Shown piece by piece: positions 24,090 to 30,962 of a stretch of 38,458 nucleotides of DNA. The translations under genes were made by a program, and so were the position numbers. The notes under the pieces were generated by a model. It searched no databases and was not told where the DNA came from. It saw nothing but the letters and a program-made list of their open reading frames with translations. The stretch's first letter is position 1, and each line of letters begins with the position of its first letter. Origin of the DNA: Streptomyces sp. Isolate_45 (GTDB lineage Bacteria; Actinomycetota; Actinomycetes; Streptomycetales; Streptomycetaceae). Location of the stretch: positions 1 through 38,458 of the forward strand of contig NZ_JANFAK020000083.1 of the NCBI RefSeq assembly GCF_024721315.2, in the 5' to 3' direction.

Positions 24090-25286
24090 TCACATGCCGG
24101 ACGTCCGGCCGGCGGCGGCGAGCTCCCGGAAGAAGCCGCGGACGTCACCGACCAACAGTTCCGGCACCTCCATGGCGGGAAAGTGCCCGCCCCGGTCGTA
24201 CGAGGTCCAGCGCACGACGGAGTCGGTGCGCGCGGCGACGTGCCGCAGCGGGACGAAGTTGTCCCGGGGGAAGTCCGCGAGGGCGGTCGGGGTGGTCGAC
24301 ACCTCGGGAGGTTGCCCGAAGTAGTCCGCGTGGGCCCGCTCGTAGTAGATCCGGGCGGCGGAGCCGGCCGTCCCGGTGAGCCAGTACAGCATCACGTTGG
24401 TGAGCATCCGGTCCCGGTCGACGGGACACCGCGGGTCGCTCCACTCGGCGAACTTCTCCCCGATCCAGGCGAGCAGGCCCGTCGGGGAGTCGTTCAGCGC
24501 ATAGGCGAGGGTCTGCGGCCGGGTCGCCTGGATGTCTGCGTAGCCCTGCCGCTCCTTCGCCCAGACGCGGTACCGCTCCCAGGAGGCCCGGGTGCGTTCC
24601 CGCTCGGCGGGGCTCAGCGGGGCCAGTTCCGCCTCCGTCGGCTCGGCGGTGGCGCCGGCTCCGGGGAGCAGGTTGAGGTGCACGCCGATGACCCGCTCGG
24701 GCCGGATGCGGCCGAGCTCGCGCGAGATCGCGGCGCCCCAGTCGCCGCCCTGCACCCCGTACGTCCCGTACCCGAGCCGTTCCATCAGCACCGCGAAGGC
24801 CCGGGCGACCCGCTTGAACTCCCAGCCCCGCTCCGTGGTCGGCCCGGACAGCGTGAAGCCGGGAATGCTGGGCAACACCAGGTGGAAGGCGTCGGCGGGG
24901 TCACCGCCGTGCGCCCGCGGATCCGTCAGCGGGCCCGCGACCCGCTGGAACTCCACGAACGACCCGGGCCACCCGTGGGTCATCAGCAGCGGCGTGGCGT
25001 CCGGTTCGGGGGAACGCAGGTGCGCGAAGTGCACCCGGGCCCCGTCGATGACGGTGGTGAACTGCGGCCAGTCGTTCAACCGCGCCTCGGCGGCCCGCCA
25101 GTCGTACTCCTCGCGCCAGTAGCGGACGAGCTCGCGCATCCGCTCCGACGGGATGCCGTAGTCCCACCCGGCACCGTCGAGCTCGTCGGGCCACCGCACC
25201 CGCCCCAGCCGCGCCGCGAGGTCGTCGAGTTCCTCCTGCGGCACGTCGAGCCGGAACGGAACGGGGGCCTCACCAAGATCTTCCAT
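24090..25286 (-). CDS. Epoxide hydrolase (EHN domain, alpha/beta hydrolase)
   Basis: 398 aa. N-terminal epoxide-hydrolase lid domain (FRLDVPQEELDDLAARL to about residue 110), then the alpha/beta hydrolase with oxyanion motif HGWPGS, nucleophile Asp in QGGDWGA and catalytic His in YDRGGHFPAME. The residues needed for opening epoxides to diols are therefore in place. ATG 25286 matches the family N-terminus. Leftward, 42 bp upstream of the DinB gene, probably in one transcript with it. Could act on a polyketide epoxide, but similar genes are common in Streptomyces genomes, so that link is only a possibility. Confidence 0.93.
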   Translation of the reverse strand: MEDLGEAPVPFRLDVPQEELDDLAARLGRVRWPDELDGAGWDYGIPSERMRELVRYWREEYDWRAAEARLNDWPQFTTVIDGARVHFAHLRSPEPDATPLLMTHGWPGSFVEFQRVAGPLTDPRAHGGDPADAFHLVLPSIPGFTLSGPTTERGWEFKRVARAFAVLMERLGYGTYGVQGGDWGAAISRELGRIRPERVIGVHLNLLPGAGATAEPTEAELAPLSPAERERTRASWERYRVWAKERQGYADIQATRPQTLAYALNDSPTGLLAWIGEKFAEWSDPRCPVDRDRMLTNVMLYWLTGTAGSAARIYYERAHADYFGQPPEVSTTPTALADFPRDNFVPLRHVAARTDSVVRWTSYDRGGHFPAMEVPELLVGDVRGFFRELAAAGRTSGM

Positions 25287-25370
25287 GCCCCCACGATGCC
25301 ACCCCGGGCCCCGGCACCGGCCGCCCCTGTACCCGGCCGTCCCGGCGCACCGGCCGGGCGGCGACCCCGC

Positions 25371-26192
25371 TCAGGCCGCGTACAGGTCGAAGGTCGATCC
25401 CCGCTTCGGGCCCGCCGCCACGTCCAGCGCCGGGTCGACCGCCAGGATCGCCTGGTGCAGCCGCTGCAACTGCGGTGACGGCTCGACCCCCAGGTCCCCG
25501 ATGAGCCGCTGGCGCAGCCTGCGGAACACGTCGAGCGCCGCCGCCTGCCGGCCGGACCGGTACAGCGCGACCATCATCTGGGAGTGCATCCCCTCGTGCT
25601 GCGGGTGCCGCGCGGTCAGCTCGGTCAGCTCCGCGAGGAGTTCGGTGTGCCGCCCCAGCCGCAGGTCGACGTCGATCCGCCGTTCCATCGTGACCAGCCG
25701 GCTCTCCTCCAGCCGCAGCACCTCGATCTCCAGTACCGGCCCCACCCGTACGTCGACCAGCGCGGGCCCCTGCCACAGCGCGAGCGCCTCCCGCAGCAGC
25801 GCCGCCGAGCCCTCGTCGTCGCCGGCGTCGAACGCGGCGTGGCCCCGCGCGACCAGCGTCTCGTAGGAGTTCACGTCCACGGACTCCGGCGGTACCTGGA
25901 GCAGGTAGCCGCCGTGCCGTGTGGTGAGGACTTCCTTCGCGGCCCCCGGCCGGCCCGGCCCCATGGCCGTGCCGAGTCTGCGGCGCAACTGGAGGACGTA
26001 CGTCTGCAGGGTGGTCAGTGCGCTCTGCGGCAGGTGCTGCCCCCAGATCTCCTCCATGAGGGTCGGCACCGGCATGACCCGCCCGGGGTACAGCGACAGG
26101 AGGGCCAGGATCTGCCGCGGCTTGCCCGCCGTCGGCACGATCGAGTCCCCGTTGACCTCGGCACTCAACGGACCCAGAACCTGAATCTTCAC
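25371..26192 (-). CDS. SARP-family activator 3
   Basis: 273 aa; winged helix then activation domain as in SARP1 (13989-14810). By hand count 233 of 273 residues are identical, with no gaps, and the unusual ending STFDLYAA and the leader GGAGACC before the GTG are also shared. Same GTG start at 26190-26192. It lies directly after a receptor-like TetR gene, unlike SARP1, which lies after SARP2. With 85% identity in the DNA-binding domain region, SARP1 and SARP3 probably recognise overlapping promoters. Confidence 0.93.
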   Translation of the reverse strand: MKIQVLGPLSAEVNGDSIVPTAGKPRQILALLSLYPGRVMPVPTLMEEIWGQHLPQSALTTLQTYVLQLRRRLGTAMGPGRPGAAKEVLTTRHGGYLLQVPPESVDVNSYETLVARGHAAFDAGDDEGSAALLREALALWQGPALVDVRVGPVLEIEVLRLEESRLVTMERRIDVDLRLGRHTELLAELTELTARHPQHEGMHSQMMVALYRSGRQAAALDVFRRLRQRLIGDLGVEPSPQLQRLHQAILAVDPALDVAAGPKRGSTFDLYAA

Positions 26193-26270
26193 GGTCTCCC
26201 CTCCGCATTCCGTCGAGTCGCCTCGATCACTTCCGACTTCCTTGACCCGCGACCTGCGGAGAAGCCGCGG

Positions 26271-27026
26271 TCACAGCTGCGCCCCGGTCCCTTGGAACTC
26301 GCAACGCCGTTCGACTCCGATCGCGCGGGTGCGTGCCCCGACGGCGCCCGTCCGGTACTCCCCGATCCGCGTCTCCCCCACCAGGCTGGGCAGCAGCAGC
26401 CCCCACAGGGCCGCCACCTTCCGCTGGAGCTCCCAGTAGGAGAGCCCGGTCCCGGCGAGTACCTCGATCCCGCAGAGCGCGGCGGCCACCAGTGCCTCGG
26501 CGCTCTCCCACCGGTCCACGGCCGGCGCTCCGTCACCGTCGCCCGGAACGGGGCCGCTCCCCGCGGCTCCGGCCGCTCCGGCGAGCGGTTCGTCCACCGG
26601 CAGTTCCCCGGTGTCCCGGGCCGTGCCCAGCAGTTCGTTCACCACGGTCAGCCAGGCTCCGTGGAAGTCCACGGCGCTCAGGTGCTGGCCCGCGCACTCC
26701 TTCGTGATCCGGAAGCTCGCCGGGATCGCGGGATCCTCGTGCAGCATCCGCGCCAACCAGTGCGTCGTGTCGATCAGCGCCTGCAGGGGGGAGGCGCCGT
26801 TCTCCCTGAGTCCGCGTACCGCCTCGTGCAACAGCCCGCATCCGCGCTGCTGCACGGCGTCGGCCAGCTCGTCCTTGGAGGCGAAGTGGAAGTACAGCGC
26901 CCCCTTCGTCACCCCGGCCGCGCCCGCGATCTCGCCGAGCGTCGCGTTGGCGTATCCGTTGCGGTGGAACATCTCGGCCCCGGCGAAGACCAACCGCCTA
27001 CGGGTCCGCTCCGACCTCTCCTGCAC
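26271..27026 (-). CDS. GBL-receptor-like TetR regulator with long inserted loop
   Basis: 251 aa from GTG 27026, chosen because GGAG lies 8 nt before it and the protein then begins QERSERTRRRL like its relatives; GTG 27059 is the alternative. HTH end GVTKGALYFHFASKDELA is the receptor signature. In the second half, residues around 165-195 form a Gly/Ala/Pro-rich stretch (AGAAGAAGSGPVPGDGDG) not seen in the other paralogues. Central Trp in DFHGAWLTVVNELL may be the ligand-pocket Trp. Located between SARP4 and SARP3, all leftward. Confidence 0.85.
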   Translation of the reverse strand: MQERSERTRRRLVFAGAEMFHRNGYANATLGEIAGAAGVTKGALYFHFASKDELADAVQQRGCGLLHEAVRGLRENGASPLQALIDTTHWLARMLHEDPAIPASFRITKECAGQHLSAVDFHGAWLTVVNELLGTARDTGELPVDEPLAGAAGAAGSGPVPGDGDGAPAVDRWESAEALVAAALCGIEVLAGTGLSYWELQRKVAALWGLLLPSLVGETRIGEYRTGAVGARTRAIGVERRCEFQGTGAQL

Positions 27027-27101
27027 CGCTCCGTCTCCTTCCGCCCCCGCTGCGTCCACGCCCTGCCCCCAGCGCCGGCACCGGTCGCGCCCGGCGCCGG
27101 C

Positions 27102-27944
27102 TCAGGCCCGCACGAGCCGCTCCGACCTCGTTCCCGTCCCGGCGACCACGGCCATGGCGGGGGCCTTGGGCATGCCCTCCGGACCCGCCATCAGGATCGA
27201 GCGCTGCAACCGGCGCAGCGCGGGGGACGGCTCCAGGCCCAGGTCCCGTACGAGCGTGGTGCGCAGCCGCTTGTACACGTCCAGTGCCTCGCCGCGGCGG
27301 CCGGAGCGGTGCAGGGCGAGCATGAACTGGCCGTGCAGGTTCTCGTGCGTCCGGTAGCGGCTCACCAGAACGGTCAGTTCCGCGAGGAGCTCCCGGTGCC
27401 GGCCGAGCTTCATGTCGGCCTCGATGCGCTGGTCGAGGGCGCACAGCCGGGTCTCCTCCAGCCGCCGCGTCTCCATGTCGAGCTGCACCCCGCCGTGCAC
27501 GTCGGCGAAGGCCGGACCCGACCACAGGGCCAGGGCCTCGCGCAGCAGCCGCGCCGCACCGGCCGCGTCACCCGCGTCCATCGCCCGGTAGCCCAGCCCG
27601 GCCAGCCGGTCGAACTCCCGCACGTCGCTGGTGCCGCCGCCGCTGTTGAGCAGGTAGCCGCCGGGCAGGGTGACGAGTACGTCCTTCGCGGTCCGCGTGC
27701 CGTCGGTGTTCTCCAGGGCGGTCGCGATGAGGGCGCGCAGCTGGAGCACGTACGTCTGCAGGGTGGTGCGGGCGCTGCGCGGCGGCTCCGCGCCCCACAG
27801 TTCCTCGATCAGCGCCGAGACCGGCACGACCTGGTCGGCATGGAGGGCCAGGAGGGCCAGGACCTGCCGGGGCTTGGGGGCGGTCGGCGTGATGGAGGTT
27901 CCGTTCTCCCGCACGGCGAGCGCGCCCAGTACATCGATGTCCAC
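27102..27944 (-). CDS. SARP-family activator 4
   Basis: 280 aa from GTG 27944, chosen because GGGGAG lies 6 nt upstream and it corresponds to the conserved DIDVLGALAVREN start. An ATG at 28010 in the same frame lies inside the operator and lacks a ribosome site. Winged helix and activation domain as in SARP2; 182 bp (27414-27595) are identical to SARP2 DNA and another stretch near 27721-27840 differs by very few bases. The promoter dyad at 28000-28020 matches that of SARP2, so both are probably under the same repressor. Confidence 0.9.
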   Translation of the reverse strand: MDIDVLGALAVRENGTSITPTAPKPRQVLALLALHADQVVPVSALIEELWGAEPPRSARTTLQTYVLQLRALIATALENTDGTRTAKDVLVTLPGGYLLNSGGGTSDVREFDRLAGLGYRAMDAGDAAGAARLLREALALWSGPAFADVHGGVQLDMETRRLEETRLCALDQRIEADMKLGRHRELLAELTVLVSRYRTHENLHGQFMLALHRSGRRGEALDVYKRLRTTLVRDLGLEPSPALRRLQRSILMAGPEGMPKAPAMAVVAGTGTRSERLVRA

Positions 27945-27999
27945 GTCGTACTCCCCTGTCCTTGGATGAGTCGCAAGAGTCAGTAGAAAACAGTCCCAG

Positions 28000-28020
28000 C
28001 GGTTTGTCAATACAAAACCG
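28000..28020 (-). promoter_or_regulatory. GBL-receptor-type operator over the SARP4 -35 box
   Basis: CGGTTTG (28000-28006) and CAAAACCG (28013-28020) around TCAATA; on the minus strand TTGACA lies within it. With flanks it aligns to the SARP2 operator over nearly 40 bp, including a shared GTGCCGTTT. Confidence 0.75.
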
Positions 28021-28175
28021 GTCGTGCCGTTTTCCTTGTCAAGGCAGTTCGGTTGCGCTACAAAACAGCCGCTGAACTGCGCATTTACTGAAAGCGAGGG
28101 CGCACCGACAGATGCGCCAGAACCATCGATCGGCTCCCGGCAGGGCCATCTAACACCCCACAGGGGCCTTAAATC

Positions 28176-28193
28176 AAACCGTTCAGTCTGTTT
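28176..28193. promoter_or_regulatory. Weak operator-like dyad at the pseudo-receptor stop codon
   Basis: AAACCG / CTGTTT, 6-nt centre, overlapping the stop codon of the TetR gene at 28183. May act on SARP4 about 230 bp away, or be chance. Confidence 0.3.
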
Positions 28194-28806
28194 CGCGGCC
28201 CTCTGTGCCGCCCTCGGCTCGGTCCGCCGCGATGACGGGCATGAGGACGGACCAGATCCTCGTGAGGGTGTCGGCCGCGAACCAGCCGGGATCGGCGGCC
28301 CCCAACACCTCCAGCCCGACGATCGAGGCCACCACGGCCGGCGTCGCCTGCTGCGGGGAAACGCCCTCGGCGAGGAGTCCCTGCCTCCCGGCGGCTTCGA
28401 TCAACTCGCCCGTCCACACCCGCAGCTGCTCCCGGAGGTCGACCTGGCTCCGGTGGGTGACGTCGGCGGACAACGCGAAGCCGGCGCGCACGACGACGTC
28501 CCCCGCGAGCAGCGCCATCAACGTGTACGTCGAATCGACCAGCAGCGTCAGCGGGTTGCCGGCCCTGCCGCCCGGTTCCCCGGCCGTGCGGGTGACCACG
28601 CGCAGCGCGGCGGCGGCCCGCCCCTCGACCGTCCGGGCGAGTTCGTCCTTGCCGCTGAAGTGGAAGTGCAGGGCACCGGAGGTCACTCCGGCCCTCCCGC
28701 TGATCCCCGAGATCGAGGCGGTGGCGAAGCCCTCGTCGGTGAACGCCTCCGCGGCGGCACGCACCAGGGACTCCCGCGTGCGGGCCGCACGCTCCTGCTT
28801 GACCAT
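28183..28806 (-). CDS. GBL-receptor-family TetR regulator, paralogue of the 16439 pseudo-receptor
   Basis: 207 aa from ATG 28806, with GGAG in the same GTGTGGAG context as its paralogue; longer frames upstream are not protein-like. MVKQERAARTRESLVRAAAEAF and TSGALHFHFSGKDELA are receptor-branch signatures, and EGVSPQQATPAVVASIVG matches the paralogue's DGVSPQAAAAAVVAAMVG. The promoter dyad seen in the paralogue at 17121 is not conserved here, where a CCGCATTCG direct repeat appears instead, so regulation of the two copies may have diverged. Precedes SARP4. Confidence 0.88.
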   Translation of the reverse strand: MVKQERAARTRESLVRAAAEAFTDEGFATASISGISGRAGVTSGALHFHFSGKDELARTVEGRAAAALRVVTRTAGEPGGRAGNPLTLLVDSTYTLMALLAGDVVVRAGFALSADVTHRSQVDLREQLRVWTGELIEAAGRQGLLAEGVSPQQATPAVVASIVGLEVLGAADPGWFAADTLTRIWSVLMPVIAADRAEGGTEGRETD

Positions 28807-29010
28807 GGGGGGCTCCACACACCGCATTCGCCGCATTCGCGGCTCTCCCCCAGGACAGGGGTACGAGATCCTGGCGGCCACAGTCGGCGGCCGCGCCGGA
28901 GGCCGACCTGACTCTCGCCGGAGCCAATGGATCTATAACGGGTCGGCGGGTACGGAACACCTTCTGACCAGGGATCACTCCGCGCCGTGTTCGCGTGTTA
29001 GGTTCGCGCG

Positions 29011-29787
29011 ATGAAGACGAAGGACAACACGGGAACGCTTGCGGGACGATCTGCATTGATCACCGGAGCGAGCGCCGGCATCGGGGCGGCCGCCGCACGC
29101 GTGTTCTGCAGGGAGGGTGCCTCCGTCACCCTCATGGCCAGGCGGGAGAAGGAGCTGGCCGCGCTCACCGAGGAGCTCCTGGCCGCCGGCCACCAGGTCC
29201 GCTACGTCGTCGGCGACGTCGCGCGCTCCGAGGACGTCGCCAAGGCCGTCGAGACGGCCGTCACCTCCTTCGGCCGGCTGGACGCCGCCTTCAACAACGC
29301 GGGTACGGGCACGGTTCCCGCGCCCATGCACCTCCTCTCCGAAGAGGACTACGACACCGTCATGGACACGAACGTCCGCGGCGTCTGGCACTGCATGCGC
29401 CACGAGATCCGCGCCATGCTGGAGACCGGTGGCGGCGTCATCGTCAACAACAGCAGCACCGCGGGCCTCGTCGCGACTCCGGCCGCGTCCCCGTACATCG
29501 CCTCGAAGCACGCGGTCCTGGGCCTGACCAAGGCCGCCGCCTCCGAGTACGCGAGCCAGAACATCCGCGTCAACGCCATCGCGCCGGGCACCACCCGCAG
29601 CGAGCTGATCGACTTCTGGCTGCACCAGAACCCCGACATGGAGCAGGTGCTCCTCAACGCGGCCGTCCTCCCCCGCATCGCGGAACCCTCGGAGATCGCC
29701 GAGGCCGCGGCCTGGCTCTGCAGCGACCGCGCCTCGTTCGTCGTCGGAACCACCCTCTCGGTGGACGGCGGCTGGACCACCCGCTGA
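29011..29787 (+). CDS. Short-chain dehydrogenase/reductase
   Basis: 258 aa classical SDR with all motifs: TGASAGIG near residue 18, NNAG near 95, Ser in NNSSTAG near 147 and YIASK near 161, then IAPGTTRSE. NADP preference is suggested by ARREK after strand 2. A TAGGTT -10 box ends 6 nt before ATG 29011 and no ribosome site is seen, so the mRNA may be leaderless. Between two receptor-like TetR genes. Possible roles: GBL keto-reduction (as ScbB-type enzymes do) or a generic reductase. It is not a close match to the C9 ketoreductases of type II PKS, so I do not propose it as the missing KR. Confidence 0.9.
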   Translation: MKTKDNTGTLAGRSALITGASAGIGAAAARVFCREGASVTLMARREKELAALTEELLAAGHQVRYVVGDVARSEDVAKAVETAVTSFGRLDAAFNNAGTGTVPAPMHLLSEEDYDTVMDTNVRGVWHCMRHEIRAMLETGGGVIVNNSSTAGLVATPAASPYIASKHAVLGLTKAAASEYASQNIRVNAIAPGTTRSELIDFWLHQNPDMEQVLLNAAVLPRIAEPSEIAEAAAWLCSDRASFVVGTTLSVDGGWTTR

Positions 29788-29794
29788 CCCCCAC

Positions 29795-29820
29795 CGTTAA
29801 CGGCGTTAACGCCGTTAACG
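29795..29820. repeat. GTTAAC cluster A1 (three units, perfect palindrome)
   Basis: GTTAAC at 29796, 29805 and 29814, exact 9-bp period, linked by GGC and GCC so that the whole 26 bp is a perfect palindrome. Non-coding copy. Confidence 0.95.
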
Positions 29821-29863
29821 GTCGCCTCCCGGGTCCACCGGCCGCCGGCTCGCGCGTCGGCAT

Positions 29864-29888
29864 CGTTAACGCCGTTAACGCCGTTAAT
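29864..29888. repeat. GTTAAC cluster A2 (two perfect units and one GTTAAT)
   Basis: Units at 29865, 29874 and 29883 (last base changed), 9-bp period. Confidence 0.9.
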
Positions 29889-29905
29889 CGGAATCACCCC
29901 TCCCA

Positions 29906-29920
29906 CTTAACGGCGTTAAC
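29906..29920. repeat. GTTAAC cluster A3 (degenerate plus perfect unit)
   Basis: CTTAAC at 29906 and GTTAAC at 29915, 9-bp period. Confidence 0.85.
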
Positions 29921-30088
29921 ACCCCCGCCACCGCAGACCCACCAATCAGCAACACCCAAAAACACCCCACCTCCCCCCAAAACCCCTCCTCGCGACGCCT
30001 TAAAAGTACTTGTCGACTGGTTTTCTTTGAGTCGGCCGCACTACTCTGACCGCGTATCACCGAGCGGAACCGGCATCAGGAGAACCAC

Positions 30089-30805
30089 GTGGCGCGGGTC
30101 AGGCAGGGGCGGGCCGAAATCACCCGGCAGGCGATCCTCAACGGAGCCGCCGTCGCCTTCGACCACGGCGGCTTCGGGGGCACCAGCCTCAGCGACGTGG
30201 TCAAGCACGCCGGAGTCACCAAGGGCGCCCTGTACTTCCACTTCCAGTCCAAGGAAGCCCTGGCACGCACCCTGATGGACGAGCAGTTCCAGGTGTCCGA
30301 GGGGGTTCCCGAGATCGTCGACCCCGGTCTGCAGACGGTCATCGACCTGACGCACCAGTTGGCGTTCGGTCTGCGCACCAACGTCCGCATCCGCGCCGGC
30401 ATCCGTCTCGTCATCGAGTTCGGCTCGTTCACACACCCGGACCCGTCGCCCTACAACGCCTGGATCGATACCTGCCACGGCTGCCTGACGCCGGCCCAGG
30501 AACGCGGCGACATCCTGGCCGCGCTCAACACGTACGACCTCGCGACCCTGATCGTCGGCTCGTTCACCGGCATCCAGGTCACCTCGCACGTCCGCACCGA
30601 GCGCGAGGACCTGCACGCCCGGGTCGTCGACCTGTGGGAGCACCTCCTCCCCGGCATCGTGCCCGCCGACCGCATCGCCGTCTTCGACCCGGCGGGCTCG
30701 TCCACCTGCCGGGCGCGGCTCGGCCTGTTGGCCCAGCGCACCACGCCCACCCAACCCACCGCGTACCCCACCGCGCCGAACCCCCGGGCGGTCACGGCCG
30801 GCTGA
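30089..30805 (+). CDS. GBL-receptor-family TetR regulator near the partition genes
   Basis: 238 aa. The receptor-branch HTH GVTKGALYFHFQSKEALA and Trp125 in PYNAWIDTCHG at the ligand-pocket position are present; unlike the others the N-terminus is VRQGRAEITRQAIL. It is closer in the sensing domain to true receptors than to the JadR2-like group. GTG 30089 after AGGAG. C-terminal tail is Thr/Pro-rich (TPTQPTAYPTAP). It lies between the GTTAAC clusters and parA. It may control plasmid maintenance genes, its own promoter or the SARPs. No partner AfsA lies next to it. Confidence 0.87.
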   Translation: MARVRQGRAEITRQAILNGAAVAFDHGGFGGTSLSDVVKHAGVTKGALYFHFQSKEALARTLMDEQFQVSEGVPEIVDPGLQTVIDLTHQLAFGLRTNVRIRAGIRLVIEFGSFTHPDPSPYNAWIDTCHGCLTPAQERGDILAALNTYDLATLIVGSFTGIQVTSHVRTEREDLHARVVDLWEHLLPGIVPADRIAVFDPAGSSTCRARLGLLAQRTTPTQPTAYPTAPNPRAVTAG

Positions 30806-30815
30806 CGGTACGTCC

Positions 30816-30882
30816 AGGGCGGCCTCGCACACGCCGTGGTGAACCACGGGGGTGCTCGCTACGGCGAGTGCGAGGCCGCCCT
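30816..30882. repeat. Branched inverted repeat (three-way junction) upstream of parA
   Basis: Outer 15-bp perfect arms at 30816-30830 and 30868-30882 enclose two hairpins: CCGTGG-TGAA-CCACGG (30834-30849) and CTCGC-TACG-GCGAG (30855-30868, sharing one base with the outer arm). It begins 11 bp after the TetR stop. Could terminate that transcript, but the branched fold is far more than a terminator needs. Confidence 0.9.
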
Positions 30883-30906
30883 GCCGTGTCTCCACCCACT
30901 TCGTTA

Positions 30907-30917
30907 GCAAAACTCTG
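30907..30917. repeat. 11-bp motif shared with the window end
   Basis: GCAAAACTCTG here, 50 bp before parA, recurs at 38436-38446 at the right edge. Both copies follow TAG or TAGA and precede CACT within 40 bp. AT-rich and rare in this GC background; may be promoter or binding site. Confidence 0.4.
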
Positions 30918-30962
30918 GCGTGGTGCTCACCAACACTCAAGAACGTTAGTAAAGTCCCTCTC

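Larger units (their letters stand above)
29788..30088. other. Gene-free region with three GTTAAC clusters and the TetR promoter
   Basis: 301 bp. It holds the first three GTTAAC clusters (29795-29920), a run of A/C-rich sequence (29921-30000), and the promoter of the next TetR gene: -10 TACTCT (30042-30047) and an operator-like GTACTTGTCGACTGGTTTTC at 30006-30025. Confidence 0.7.

Noticed and set aside
25584..27986. 800-codon plus-strand open frame over SARP3-TetR-SARP4
   Set aside because: Antisense shadow of three convincing genes; no protein-like features.
28010..28010. ATG at 28010 as SARP4 start
   Set aside because: It lies within the operator dyad, has no ribosome site and adds residues not found in the SARP2 paralogue.
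29011..29787. SDR as the missing C9 ketoreductase
   Set aside because: Motifs are those of a generic classical SDR and the gene lies about 25 kb from the PKS genes; subfamily match to ActIII/JadE is not evident.
30816..30882. tRNA or tRNA-like gene suggested by the cloverleaf-like fold
   Set aside because: Only two inner hairpins, a 15-bp outer stem and no T-loop or D-loop consensus.
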